From Lachnospiraceae bacterium (GTDB taxonomy: Bacteria > Bacillota > Clostridia > Lachnospirales > Lachnospiraceae): a stretch of DNA of 64,000 nt. The DNA lies in assembly GCA_022647575.1 (NCBI GenBank), contig JALCKY010000003.1:145001-209000 (forward strand), written 5' to 3'. Positions 1-8,644 of this stretch are shown here, one piece after another. The notes beneath the pieces are model-generated. The model saw only the letters and a program-made list of their open reading frames with translations. It was not told the DNA's origin and did no database searches. Both the position numbers and the translations under genes were made by a program. How positions within the stretch are numbered: position 1 is the stretch's first letter; every line of letters starts with the position of its first letter.

Positions 1-891
1 ACGAATGATCGTACAGCAGTCATCCACCAGCATCTTCAGGTCGAAGGTCTCTGCGGCAAATTCCACCTTCCCGCTTTCCAGCCGGCTGATGTCGAGGATG
101 TCGTTGATGAGGGAAAGAAGATGCATGGACGAGACACGTATTTTCTTCAGGCAGTCCGCCTGACGCGCCGCATCGGACGGATTCCGTTCCGCGATGTCCA
201 GCATCCCGACGATGCCGTTGATCGGCGTACGGATATCATGGCTCATATGCGAAAGAAATTCTGTCTTTGCCTTATTTGCCGCATTGGCGGCATCCGTGGC
301 CGCTTCCAGCTGCCGGTTCTGGTCGATGAGCTTCTTCATGGCCTTGTCATAAGCCATGCTCTGGAAGCGCATGATGAGACCCAGCGTAAAGGCCGCGATG
401 AACATGCTCTGTGCCGCATCGATGAAAACGCCCGACCTGGACGGAAACTGCGTGATCCATTCCGGATAATAATAAGCCACCGTAAAGCAGCCGATGTACA
501 GAAGGGTCTGTATCGCCGCGAGGATCAGGCAGAGTCTGCCGTCAATTAAAAGGAAGGTAAAGACGATGCCGATCACGAACCACGAAGGCATTCCTCCGTA
601 AACGCCGCCGCCCGTAATGAACATGATCGGCAGAAGAACCATCGTAATCAGGGAAATGATGATGATCGAAGCTGCCTTCAGCCTGTCTTTGAAATTCGCC
701 AGATAAAGACAGTACGCCAGCATCAGAATCGAGCAGAACACCACGGCATCCTGAATGGCCGGAAGTCCGTTTGCCAAAGAGACGCCGAACGAAATCAGTC
801 CGCCGATCAGGCCGACCGTGGAAATGATATTAAAGAGCGTCAGCCGAAAGCTCAGCTGCGGACTGAAAAAGCGGTTGAACAGTTTCTTCAT
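1..891 (-). CDS. Membrane sensor histidine kinase, N-terminal part (cut by window edge)
   Basis: The first 297 codons of a sensor kinase; the rest lies beyond the left edge. About 180 residues of hydrophobic membrane segments are followed by a short coiled linker and a HisKA dimerisation domain whose phospho-accepting His sits near residue 218 (SHMSHDIRTPINGIVGM). The ATPase domain and any receiver domain are not visible. The ATG at 891 is the first in frame after the methyltransferase stop and lies about 40 bases downstream of it, so the two genes may be co-transcribed. The signal sensed is unknown. The H-box closely resembles that of the hybrid kinase encoded at 2765-5305. Confidence 0.85.
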   Translation of the reverse strand, partial: MKKLFNRFFSPQLSFRLTLFNIISTVGLIGGLISFGVSLANGLPAIQDAVVFCSILMLAYCLYLANFKDRLKAASIIIISLITMVLLPIMFITGGGVYGGMPSWFVIGIVFTFLLIDGRLCLILAAIQTLLYIGCFTVAYYYPEWITQFPSRSGVFIDAAQSMFIAAFTLGLIMRFQSMAYDKAMKKLIDQNRQLEAATDAANAANKAKTEFLSHMSHDIRTPINGIVGMLDIAERNPSDAARQADCLKKIRVSSMHLLSLINDILDISRLESGKVEFAAETFDLKMLVDDCCTIIR

Positions 892-931
892 GGTGCACAC
901 TTTCCGGAAAATAACTGTCGTCTTCCCTCAG

Positions 932-1684
932 TCACCTGACAGCTTTCATGCGGAGCCGGACGTAATCGGCGTACCATTTCCCGTCGCGGAAAAGCTCCGG
1001 CTTTACGGCATCTTCCGCGTCATGGATAATGGCCGTCTTCTTGTCCTCATCCATTCCCGCAAACGGAGTCTGGTCGAACATTTCCACCCATTCCTCAAAG
1101 CCGTCCTCGCCTTCCAGTTCCGTCGGACGCGGGAAAAGATAAGCCTCCGTCACCGTGAACCCATGGCTCTCCAGCTTTGCGGAATACTCTCCGATCTTCG
1201 GGAAATAAAACGGCATTATATAGGTAAGCCCGCGCTTCTCAAACTGTTCCTTCAGCGCAGCGTGGATGACGGCATTATTTCCGAAGCCGCCCATCTCGAA
1301 GACAAACTGGCCGCCTTCCTCCAGGCATCTGTAAACGCAGTCCATCATCGCATCCTGCTTATCCGCATCGATCCAGTGAAAGACCGCATTGGAAATGACC
1401 GCCGACACCGGCTCCTTCAGTGCGAAATCCGACGCGTCCGCCTGAATGAATTCCAGATCCTTGTGGTTCTCCCTGGCAAGCTCCAGCATTTCCGGCGAGG
1501 CGTCGAGGCCGATGGCATGCATCCCCGCCCTTTCCAGCTCGCCCGTCAGCGAACCGTTCCCGCAGCCCAGGTCGAGCACGCGCATATGCCGCTTCACTTC
1601 GATCATCTTCACAAGATCCGAACCGAACTTCGGGACAAATGAAAAACTGCTCGCATACTTTCCTGCATTCCATTTGATATTCAT
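932..1684 (-). CDS. SAM-dependent class I methyltransferase (trans-aconitate methyltransferase-like)
   Basis: A 250-residue cytosolic methyltransferase. The SAM-binding motif I (VLDLGCGNGSLT) lies near residue 37, followed by the acidic motif GLDASPEML and the motif FIQADASDF; this order is typical of the Tam/UbiE-like Rossmann fold. The sequence up to FHWI resembles trans-aconitate 2-methyltransferases, but the substrate cannot be read from the sequence. I start it at ATG 1684 because GGAGGA lies seven bases upstream, although the frame stays open for 20 more codons. A good promoter lies at 1756-1784. The next gene downstream is the sensor kinase at 891. Confidence 0.85.
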   Translation of the reverse strand: MNIKWNAGKYASSFSFVPKFGSDLVKMIEVKRHMRVLDLGCGNGSLTGELERAGMHAIGLDASPEMLELARENHKDLEFIQADASDFALKEPVSAVISNAVFHWIDADKQDAMMDCVYRCLEEGGQFVFEMGGFGNNAVIHAALKEQFEKRGLTYIMPFYFPKIGEYSAKLESHGFTVTEAYLFPRPTELEGEDGFEEWVEMFDQTPFAGMDEDKKTAIIHDAEDAVKPELFRDGKWYADYVRLRMKAVR

Positions 1685-1755
1685 AGGAAGTCCTCCGTCA
1701 TTCATCCGGACTGCTGCCGGAAATAAATCTGCACTATGAAGCATTCATTTTTTTC

Positions 1756-1784
1756 ATTATACATGAAATATTACCTGTTGTCCA
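1756..1784 (-). promoter_or_regulatory. Sigma-A promoter for the methyltransferase gene
   Basis: On the minus strand TGGACA, a 17-base spacer and TATAAT are read, about 70 bases before the methyltransferase ATG. The promoter overlaps the 5' edge of the flavodoxin remnant on the other strand. Confidence 0.6.
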
Positions 1785-1788
1785 AATT

Positions 1789-1974
1789 GGGAAGCGTCTT
1801 GCCCTCTTTGCCTGCAGCATGGGAGGCAATTCGGAAAAATGCCTTACGTCCATGAAGAATGAACTCCGTACGGATTCCGTCGCGGCTGAAATGGGGCTCA
1901 TCGATCCGCTGCGGAAACAGTCGCCGGAAAATTCCGATAAAATTGCCCAGTTCTGCAGGGATCTTACGGACTGA
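1789..1974 (+). pseudogene. Remnant of a flavodoxin-domain protein (C-terminal end only)
   Basis: About 60 codons on the plus strand read GKRLALFACSMGGN and continue to ...GLIDPLRKQSPEN...KIAQFCRDL before a stop at 1972. This resembles the C-terminal strand and helix of flavodoxin-like proteins of the MenJ or multimeric type. No start codon with a ribosome site and no FMN-binding P-loop lie upstream; that space is the methyltransferase promoter and gene. It therefore appears to be the surviving 3' end of a displaced gene. The assignment rests on resemblance of a short segment, so confidence is modest. Confidence 0.4.
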
Positions 1975-2768
1975 AGATCAGCCAGAGAATTCCGTAGACG
2001 ATCGGCTGGTGGACCATATACACGATCAGAGAATATCTTCCCAGGAAATTGAACGGCGCGAAAGAAAGATGCAGCCATTTCCTTCCGCATCCGGCACGGC
2101 CTGCGCAGCTTTCTGCGTTCCCCGTACCCGCCGTACATTCCTTATCCTTTTCTTCTGCATGCTTCTGATATGCCCTGCACAGGAAATATCCGGTGATGAA
2201 CAGCAGCATCCACGGAAGCACGGAAAAATAATCAACAGAATAAAATCCCTGCTCCTGGAAACCGAGGAAGGTCATCGCGATGCCGTGGAAAAGCTGCTCC
2301 GGCCAGATGAAAAAGATATGGCCGAACAGGGCGCAGACCTGTGAATTCAGATGATAGAAAAGCAGGAACAGGAAAAAGCTGATGCCTGCTCCGGCAGACG
2401 GATTCATTTTCCGGAAAAGACGGTCGAGCGGAATCATGGCCAGCATCGAAGTCTCCGATGAGCGTCAGGATTCCGAAAATGATCGTATCCTCCGGCATGA
2501 AAACAACCGTGAAAAAAGTGATCAGGGCACCGCAGGCAAAAACCGTGAGGCCCCGTTTCAGCGGATGCCTCCCGAGCGGCCAGCAGATTCCCGAAAGCAG
2601 GATGAAGGTGCAGCAGATGCTCTTCTGCCACGCCTCGGCACCTGCTGAATCAAACCACGGCCACGGAACTCCGAAGGTCCGCACCAGATCCCACGTCGCA
2701 TGATAGAGGATCATGCTGACAAGGGAGATTCCGCGGATCAGATCAAGTGTTTCAAGTCTTCTTTTCAT
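1964..2768 (-). CDS. DUF1624-type membrane acyltransferase (heparan-alpha-glucosaminide N-acetyltransferase-like), frameshifted
   Basis: A multi-pass membrane protein of about 267 residues. The N-terminus (RRLETLDLIRGISLVSMILYH) matches the first helix of the PF07786/DUF1624 family, and the C-terminus ends in further helices including GRYSLIVYMVHQP. These proteins are thought to move acyl groups across the membrane; the substrate here is unknown. The reading frame breaks near 2453-2455, where one extra base turns the expected GILTLIGTSMLAMIPL into two overlapping frames. ATG 2768 overlaps the stop of the hybrid kinase upstream (ATGA), implying translational coupling. Confidence 0.7.
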
Positions 2769-5305
2769 ACTGTCCCCGATAAAAAGCGTACCAGCACGTC
2801 GACGAGCTGAAGCGGGTCGATCGGCTTTGCTATGTGTTCGTTCATTCCTGCATCCAGGCATTTCCGGATATCCTCGGCAAAGGCATCCGCCGTCATGGCA
2901 ATGATCGGCACGGTCTTCGCATCCGCCCTGTTCAGGCTGCGGATGATTTTCGTCGCTTCGTATCCGTTGACGTTCGGCATGCGGATATCCATCAGAATCA
3001 CGTCGTAGGTTCCTTCTTCCGAAGAGGAGAACTTCTTCACGCCGTCGGCGCCGTCTCCTGCGATCTCGACAATCATGCTTTCATTTTCCAGAAGCTTCCG
3101 GATGATTTCCTGATTCATCGGATGGTCCTCGCAGACAAGCACGTGCTTATCCTTCAGGATTCCGCTGCTGAAATGTTCGCTGCGCGTCAGCTTCTCATTC
3201 TTCGGAAGCTGATCATTGGAAATGCAGTCGAAGCTGCCGTCCAGCAGGAAGGTGGTTCCCTTCCCCTCCTTGCTTTCCACGGAAATGGTTCCGCCCATGA
3301 GCTCCGCCATCTTTTTCACGATAGCCAGGCCCAGTCCGGTTCCTCTCTTGTCCGATGCGTCGTCACGGTTCTCCTGCGTAAACGGTTCGAACAGCACTTT
3401 CTGGAAATCCTCGCTCATGCCAACTCCGTTATCCGTGATTTCCATATGAATCTGCACCTTTCCGTCCGGAAGCATTTTCTGATGGAAGCGGAAAAGAATG
3501 GTCCCGCCTTCCGGCGTGTATTTCACGGCATTGGAAAAGAGATTGAAGATAATCTGGTTGCCCCGCAGGGAATCGATGAGCGGCGTATGATCCGGATCCG
3601 GCTGCAGGTCCCGTACAAAGCTGATGCCCTTGTTTTCACACAGCGGCACAATGACGGCATTCAGATAATTTACGAGCATGCCGAAGGTATAGGGCTCCGC
3701 TCTCAGTTCCACCCGGTTGCTTTCCACCTTCGACATGTCGAGGATGTCGTTGACCAGTCCCAGAAGGAATTTGGAGGAAGTATCGATCTTGGCCAGATAT
3801 TCTTTGGTTGCCGGCGGATTGTCTTCTTTGTTTGCAAAAAAGGTCATGCCGATAATCCCGTTGAGCGGGGTACGGATATCGTGACTCATGCGGGAAAGGA
3901 ATTCCGTCTTTGCCGCGGTCGCCGCATTGGCATTGTCGAGTGCCTCCCGGAGCTTCAGCTGATGCTCCATTTCCTCATCGGCATTTTCAATGAAGGTAAA
4001 ATAGCTGTGCGATTTCTCATACTCCCTGTCACGGATCGTGCGGATGGAATACCAGTGCTCATCCGTCATCTGCACCCGGACGAAGGCAGAGGAACTTTCA
4101 CTGAGGGCTTCCGACACATTTTTCGGCAGAAGCGCCCGGACGAATTCCTGCCGGTACTCTTCCTTCACATGCTGCTCCGCATATTCCTGCAGTTTTTCTT
4201 CATTTCCGATGATGTTCTCCAGGATGCCGGTCATCCCCCGGACGGAATGAATATTCGTGTGCTTTCCGGTCACGGCATTTCCGATGAAGACCGCTTCGTA
4301 GTGATAGGCAATGGATTCCAGGACGTGGCGCTGCAGGACCGAAGCCCTGTTCATGCCGCTGATGACCTGCCGATTCTTGATGAAAATGATGCATTCCAGC
4401 GCGATCAGAAGAATCATGATCAGCATGGCCAGCAGAAGGTTCTTGACAAAGAAGGAAAGGAACGGCACAAGGATGACGTAGCAGTTGCCTTCGCCGTCAG
4501 ATGAAGTATAAAGGTATTCTGCCTGCCCGCTGACAATCGCAAACCTCAGCTGTTCCTGTGCGTTCTTCGATGCGGCAAGGGCTTTCATCAGGCTTTCGGA
4601 AACGGCGCTGTCGGCCACCTGGACATTATGGCTGTAAAGAGTGCTGTCGGTGGCTGCCAGAATATATCCGTTTTTTTCATAGAGGAGGACGGACGCCCCG
4701 TCATAGGAAGCGTTCTTGTTGTTGATCAGGCTGCTGATTTCGCCGAGCTTCAGATCCAGGTCGAAGCTGACCTCGTCATTGTATTTCTGTGCAACCGTGA
4801 TTTCAATGACCTGATCCGCACTGGGGGCATTGACCCCGAGATAGCTGACGTACGGAGGCACCAGGACCGGCTCCCCGCCTGCTTCCTGCGCCCGCTGATA
4901 CCAGATGCGTTTCGTCGGATCATAATGGGAATAGTCGCCGTAGTCCCAGCTGCGGGCATAGCCGCCTTTATAGGTCAGGGCAATTCCGTCAAAAATATCT
5001 TCGCCGATGGCCTGCGTATATTTCTCATTGTTGGAGCGGAGATAAGCCTGCATCTCATCGAAGGAGATTCCTTCGTCGACTTTATCCCTGATCGGAATCG
5101 TCAGGGTTTTAAAGATGGAAATGTAATTCTGCTCCACCCTCGCATAATCCAGTTTGGTTTCTTCGGCGGTCTGCCGGCCTTCATTTTCCAGAGTTGCCAG
5201 TCCGGAGAAAACGAAAGCCACGCTGACGCCGATCGTCAGGATGATTTCAGCCGCCAGGATCAGCGGTGAATGGATTTTCGATTTTCGTTTCACGGAAGCT
5301 GCCAT
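2765..5305 (-). CDS. Hybrid sensor histidine kinase with extracellular Cache-like domain and C-terminal receiver
   Basis: About 846 residues. An N-terminal membrane helix, an extracytoplasmic segment of about 230 residues resembling a dCache ligand domain (including the motif DPTKRIWYQRA), and a second membrane helix come first. They are followed by a cytoplasmic linker, HisKA (MSHDIRTPLNGIIGM), HATPase_c (N, G1 DNGVGMS and G2 GTGLGLAIVKK boxes) and a receiver domain with the phospho-acceptor Asp in VILMDIRMPN. The frame is open to ATG 5353, but I prefer ATG 5305, preceded by GAGGACAAGG. No separate response regulator is adjacent; output probably passes through the internal receiver to an unlinked partner. 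Confidence 0.88.
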   Translation of the reverse strand: MAASVKRKSKIHSPLILAAEIILTIGVSVAFVFSGLATLENEGRQTAEETKLDYARVEQNYISIFKTLTIPIRDKVDEGISFDEMQAYLRSNNEKYTQAIGEDIFDGIALTYKGGYARSWDYGDYSHYDPTKRIWYQRAQEAGGEPVLVPPYVSYLGVNAPSADQVIEITVAQKYNDEVSFDLDLKLGEISSLINNKNASYDGASVLLYEKNGYILAATDSTLYSHNVQVADSAVSESLMKALAASKNAQEQLRFAIVSGQAEYLYTSSDGEGNCYVILVPFLSFFVKNLLLAMLIMILLIALECIIFIKNRQVISGMNRASVLQRHVLESIAYHYEAVFIGNAVTGKHTNIHSVRGMTGILENIIGNEEKLQEYAEQHVKEEYRQEFVRALLPKNVSEALSESSSAFVRVQMTDEHWYSIRTIRDREYEKSHSYFTFIENADEEMEHQLKLREALDNANAATAAKTEFLSRMSHDIRTPLNGIIGMTFFANKEDNPPATKEYLAKIDTSSKFLLGLVNDILDMSKVESNRVELRAEPYTFGMLVNYLNAVIVPLCENKGISFVRDLQPDPDHTPLIDSLRGNQIIFNLFSNAVKYTPEGGTILFRFHQKMLPDGKVQIHMEITDNGVGMSEDFQKVLFEPFTQENRDDASDKRGTGLGLAIVKKMAELMGGTISVESKEGKGTTFLLDGSFDCISNDQLPKNEKLTRSEHFSSGILKDKHVLVCEDHPMNQEIIRKLLENESMIVEIAGDGADGVKKFSSSEEGTYDVILMDIRMPNVNGYEATKIIRSLNRADAKTVPIIAMTADAFAEDIRKCLDAGMNEHIAKPIDPLQLVDVLVRFLSGTV

Positions 5306-5393
5306 CCGTCGAGCCTTGTCCTCACAGGTAGATTTGAAATAAATATACCACAAACCGCTTCATTTGAGGATACCGGATGCATTTCTGACTGTC

Positions 5394-5430
5394 TTGATTC
5401 GGGCCGCCGATTGTTTTATACTGTTCCGCA
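5394..5430 (+). promoter_or_regulatory. Sigma-A promoter placing the transcript start at the ATG (leaderless)
   Basis: TTGATT at 5394-5399, a 17-base spacer and TATACT at 5417-5422. The ATG begins eight bases after the -10 box, which is where transcription is expected to start. No purine-rich ribosome site precedes the ATG. Confidence 0.6.
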
Positions 5431-6131
5431 TGAAACCTTTTCAGATAAAAAAACCGCGCGGCCAGGTTTCCGATTCTCTGGTCCTTGCCGTTTTCCTGAC
5501 TGTTTCCGGCGGCCTGCAGGATGCCTATTCCTACATGATCCGCGGGAACGTCTTTGCGAACGCCCAGACCGGAAACATCGTCCTGATGAGCGCCCGTATT
5601 TTCAAGGGCGACATCCCGGGCATTATCCGCTACCTGGTTCCGCTGCTCTTTTTCGCTTTCGGCATTTTCATCTGCCAGCTGATCCGCATGTCTTTCCGCA
5701 GCCTCAGGCCCGTGCACTGGCGCCAGATCATCGTGGCTGCCGAAGTGATCCTGCTTTTCTTCGTCGGATTCATGCCTTCGGAAATGGACCTGATCGCGAA
5801 CTCGATGATTTCCTTCTCCTGCGCCATGCAGGTTCAGGCCTTCCGCAAGCTCAACGGCAATTCCTATGCCACGACGATGTGCATCGGAAATATCCGCAGC
5901 GGTATGGAATCGCTGGCTGTCTGGTTCCGCCTGAAAAACCGCTCCGCTCTCCGGAAAGCTTTTCAGTACTTCAGCGTCATCCTGCTCTTCGCTTTCGGCG
6001 CCGGCATCGGCTCGGTACTGGTAAGGTATCTCGGCCAGTCAACCATCTGGGTTTCCTGTGCCCTGCTTTTCATCGGCTTTATCATCATGTTCATTAAGGA
6101 AGATCTCGAAGGCGAATCGGAGCAGCCCTGA
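5430..6131 (+). CDS. YoaK/DUF1275 family membrane protein
   Basis: A 233-residue integral membrane protein with about six hydrophobic helices. The N-terminal signature VSGGLQDAYSYMIRGNVFANAQTGN is diagnostic of DUF1275 (YoaK) proteins, whose transport or other role is not established. ATG 5430 is chosen because the family signature begins about 25 residues later and because the promoter ends exactly there; the frame itself is open from 5364. No Shine-Dalgarno sequence is present. Its 3' end overlaps the 3' end of the convergent epimerase gene by 38 bases. Confidence 0.8.
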   Translation: MKPFQIKKPRGQVSDSLVLAVFLTVSGGLQDAYSYMIRGNVFANAQTGNIVLMSARIFKGDIPGIIRYLVPLLFFAFGIFICQLIRMSFRSLRPVHWRQIIVAAEVILLFFVGFMPSEMDLIANSMISFSCAMQVQAFRKLNGNSYATTMCIGNIRSGMESLAVWFRLKNRSALRKAFQYFSVILLFAFGAGIGSVLVRYLGQSTIWVSCALLFIGFIIMFIKEDLEGESEQP

Positions 6132-6969
6132 ATTCCGCATCCAGGTACCCTCTGAGGAAACGGCAGACCTGTGTCGCTTTTTCTTCATAGCCTTCATTTC
6201 CCCCGCAGAAAAGTTCCGCGGTAAAGATCCGGACGCCGAGCTTCTTCGCGGCATGGATGCTGCGCGGAAAATCGACCATTCCTTCTCCGTATTTCGTATA
6301 GCGGAAATCTCCCGGCACCATGTCCTTCAGATGCATCGCGAAAATTCTTCCCTGCCCGCACAGCAGATCTTCGGCTGCGCGCTCTGCATCCCCGTCATTG
6401 ACATTGGCCGTGTTGGCGATGTCCGCATAGATTTTCAGATAGGGGGAATGAATCCGGTCCACGATGTCCGCCGCTTTTTTCACCGTATCGCAGAACGGCA
6501 TCTCGGCATTTTCCAGACCGGCCGTCACGCCGTACTTCGCACAGATCTCCGCGGCCTTCGGAAGGTTCTCGAAAAATCTTTTCCGTGTCTCTTCCGTCGA
6601 CGGCTCGCCGTAGACGTCGTAGCCGTTGATGAGAATGATGCGGCTGCCCAGGTCCCGCGCCAGTTCCGCGCTCTTTTCCAGTACATCGAACGCTTCCTGA
6701 TTTTTTGCGCGGTCGGGAAGTCCGAGGGGTGTACGGCGGAGGAGGCTTAAGGAAAAAGTCGTGAAGGGCAGATTCATTTCCCAGGAAATGTCCCTCCAGC
6801 GCTTCCGCTCATCCCGGCTCCAGTCCAGCCGTGCCGCCCGCTCCGCGTTGAGGTCCACGCAGAATTCCAGATGATCGTAGCCGCAGCGTTTGGCGATTGC
6901 CATCTTCCGGTCCAGCGGCAGGGAATCGGGAACCGCTTTTTCATACATCCCCAGATCGTATTCAGACAT
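6094..6969 (-). CDS. UlaE/SgbU-like L-xylulose(ribulose)-5-phosphate 3-epimerase
   Basis: A 291-residue TIM-barrel sugar-phosphate isomerase/epimerase. Family features seen are LGMYEKAVP at the N-terminus, the metal-ligand Glu in GLENAE, a central YADIAN with Asp, HLKD and a terminal TAELF Glu. In UlaE/SgbU enzymes this fold interconverts L-xylulose-5-P and L-ribulose-5-P; whether that is the substrate here is inference. It is the second gene of a minus-strand pair, overlapping the FGGY kinase stop by eight bases, so kinase product and epimerase substrate are probably the same phosphate ester. Confidence 0.8.
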   Translation of the reverse strand: MSEYDLGMYEKAVPDSLPLDRKMAIAKRCGYDHLEFCVDLNAERAARLDWSRDERKRWRDISWEMNLPFTTFSLSLLRRTPLGLPDRAKNQEAFDVLEKSAELARDLGSRIILINGYDVYGEPSTEETRKRFFENLPKAAEICAKYGVTAGLENAEMPFCDTVKKAADIVDRIHSPYLKIYADIANTANVNDGDAERAAEDLLCGQGRIFAMHLKDMVPGDFRYTKYGEGMVDFPRSIHAAKKLGVRIFTAELFCGGNEGYEEKATQVCRFLRGYLDAEFRAAPIRLRDLP

Positions 6970-8497
6970 TCTTCAGAGTCCTTGTCGTCTCGTGCATCCA
7001 GTCTCCGCACTCTTCATAAGCCTTGGCATACTGTGCGAAGATCTTCTGGTATTTCTCATGGTTCTCCGGATCCGGCCTGACTTCCTTGGCATAATGGACC
7101 ATGCTTCCGGCCGCTTCGGGAATGCTTCCGAATTTCCCGGCCGCATAGGCCGCCAGGATTGCGGAGCCGAGCACGCAGCTCTGCGGATTCGACGGCACAT
7201 GGATCACGACGTTGCTGACGTCCGCGTGGATCTGCATGAAGAGATCGCTGTTCGTCGTCCCGCCGCCCATGTAGATGTCGTTCACTTCATAGCCGTCATC
7301 GCGGAAGGAGCGGAAGACATTTTCCGTTCCGAAGGCGACGCCTTCCATGATGGCGCGGAAAAGATGCGCCTGCGTATGTTCCAGCGAAAGCCCGTAGATC
7401 ATGCCGCGGATCTGCGAATCGGTGTACGGCGTGCGGTTGCCCTGCCACCAGTCGAGCACGATCAGTCCGTCCGCCCCCGGCTCGATTTTCGCCGCTTCTT
7501 CATTGAGCGTCCGGTAAGCATTTCCGCCGTTGCTTTCCAGATCTTTGCAGAAATTGTTCTTGAACCATTTCACGATGGAGCCCGAAGAGGTCTGCCCGCC
7601 TTCGACGACGCCCAGGCCTTTCAGGACGCAGTCAGGAAACGGTCCGAAATAGCTTCTTTTGGAATAGTGATACTGATCGGTCAGGCACATGATGAGATGC
7701 GAAGATCCCGTAATCAGGGCAACCTTGCCGGCATCCGTCGCGCCCAGGCCGAGGATTCCGATGTAGGCATCGGTGCCGCCCTGCGCGACCAGCGTGTTTT
7801 CGGAAAGCCCGAGGAATTCCGCCGCCTCCGGGGAAATGTTTCCGAGGCTGTCGCCGATGCTGTGCATTTCTTCCGGGAACTTATCGAGGACGTCTTCCAG
7901 TCCGATCTTTTCATAAAGGGATCTCTGGAATCCGCCGTTCCGCGAATCGTAATACCAGCGGATCGCCGTCTCGGAAAGATTCGCGGTCCATTTCCCGGTC
8001 AGCTTGTAGGTGATCCAGTCCGCGCACTCGCAGACCACGTCCGCCTGATCGTAAAGGTCCCGTTCATTCCGCTTGAGCCAGAGAGCCTTGCACGGCATCC
8101 ATTCCGCCGATACATTTCCATAGCCGTTGAATTTCAGAGCATCGTCTTTGGTATTTTTAATATCCTCCGCTTCCTTTGAAGCGCGCACATCCATCCACAT
8201 CACGCAGTCTCTCAGCGGCGTGCCGTCCTTCCTGCACAGCATGACTGAGCAGCAGGTCACATCGTAGGAAAGGGCAATGATCTCGCTTTTATCGATGCCG
8301 GCTTTCCGAACGGCCTCAGCCGTCGCCTCGGCGAAAGCCTTCCACCAGTCGTCCGGTTTCTGCTCCGCCCAGCCGGAGTGCCGGTAGAAAGTTTCATACT
8401 CCGTTGAGGCAAAGGCGATTTCATTTCCCTGAAAATCATAGATGCCCGCGCGCAGCCCGCCGGTTCCGAGATCGTATCCGATTACATATTCCGCCAT
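6962..8497 (-). CDS. FGGY-family carbohydrate kinase
   Basis: A 511-residue sugar kinase of the actin-like ATPase fold. Seen are the N-terminal phosphate loop (GYDLGTGGLRAGIYD), the substrate-domain motif VMWMDVRA with the family Asp, GTDAYIGILGLG and the C-terminal adenosine motif YMGGGTTNSDLFMQI. Length and architecture match xylulokinase/ribulokinase relatives; the exact ketose is not determinable. Start ATG 8497 has AGGAGGAA upstream. It heads a two-gene operon transcribed away from the SorC regulator, with which it shares a 147-base control region. Confidence 0.88.
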   Translation of the reverse strand: MAEYVIGYDLGTGGLRAGIYDFQGNEIAFASTEYETFYRHSGWAEQKPDDWWKAFAEATAEAVRKAGIDKSEIIALSYDVTCCSVMLCRKDGTPLRDCVMWMDVRASKEAEDIKNTKDDALKFNGYGNVSAEWMPCKALWLKRNERDLYDQADVVCECADWITYKLTGKWTANLSETAIRWYYDSRNGGFQRSLYEKIGLEDVLDKFPEEMHSIGDSLGNISPEAAEFLGLSENTLVAQGGTDAYIGILGLGATDAGKVALITGSSHLIMCLTDQYHYSKRSYFGPFPDCVLKGLGVVEGGQTSSGSIVKWFKNNFCKDLESNGGNAYRTLNEEAAKIEPGADGLIVLDWWQGNRTPYTDSQIRGMIYGLSLEHTQAHLFRAIMEGVAFGTENVFRSFRDDGYEVNDIYMGGGTTNSDLFMQIHADVSNVVIHVPSNPQSCVLGSAILAAYAAGKFGSIPEAAGSMVHYAKEVRPDPENHEKYQKIFAQYAKAYEECGDWMHETTRTLKNV

Positions 8498-8531
8498 GAT
8501 CTTTCCTCCTGCATGATTCGTTACGGATAAA

Positions 8532-8595
8532 TGTCAAATGTGAATTTATTTTTCTTAAATTGTCAATTGACATATTCGTTATAGCATACTATGAT
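8532..8595. promoter_or_regulatory. Divergent control region: SorC promoter and operator palindromes
   Basis: A perfect 12-bp palindrome TGTCAATTGACA lies at 8561-8572. Its right half doubles as the -35 box of a consensus plus-strand promoter (TTGACA 8567-8572, 17-base spacer, TATGAT 8590-8595). A degenerate copy, TGTCAAATGTGA, lies 29 bases away at 8532-8543. The arrangement suits autorepression by the SorC regulator. No clear -10 box is visible for the minus-strand kinase operon. Confidence 0.55.
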
Positions 8596-8644
8596 TCATT
8601 TGAAAAGAACTTTTTAGCCGACTGCACCACAGGAGAAGACGGAT

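Noticed and set aside
1734-2138. A 134-codon minus-strand frame upstream of the methyltransferase
   Set aside because: Low-complexity Arg/Ser-rich translation, no ribosome site, overlaps the acyltransferase end and the promoter.
2834-4504. A 556-codon open frame on the plus strand
   Set aside because: It lies wholly opposite the hybrid kinase, whose domains are complete; no ribosome site and a composition typical of a mirrored GC-rich gene.
6890-8179. A 429-codon open frame on the plus strand
   Set aside because: Antisense to the FGGY kinase.
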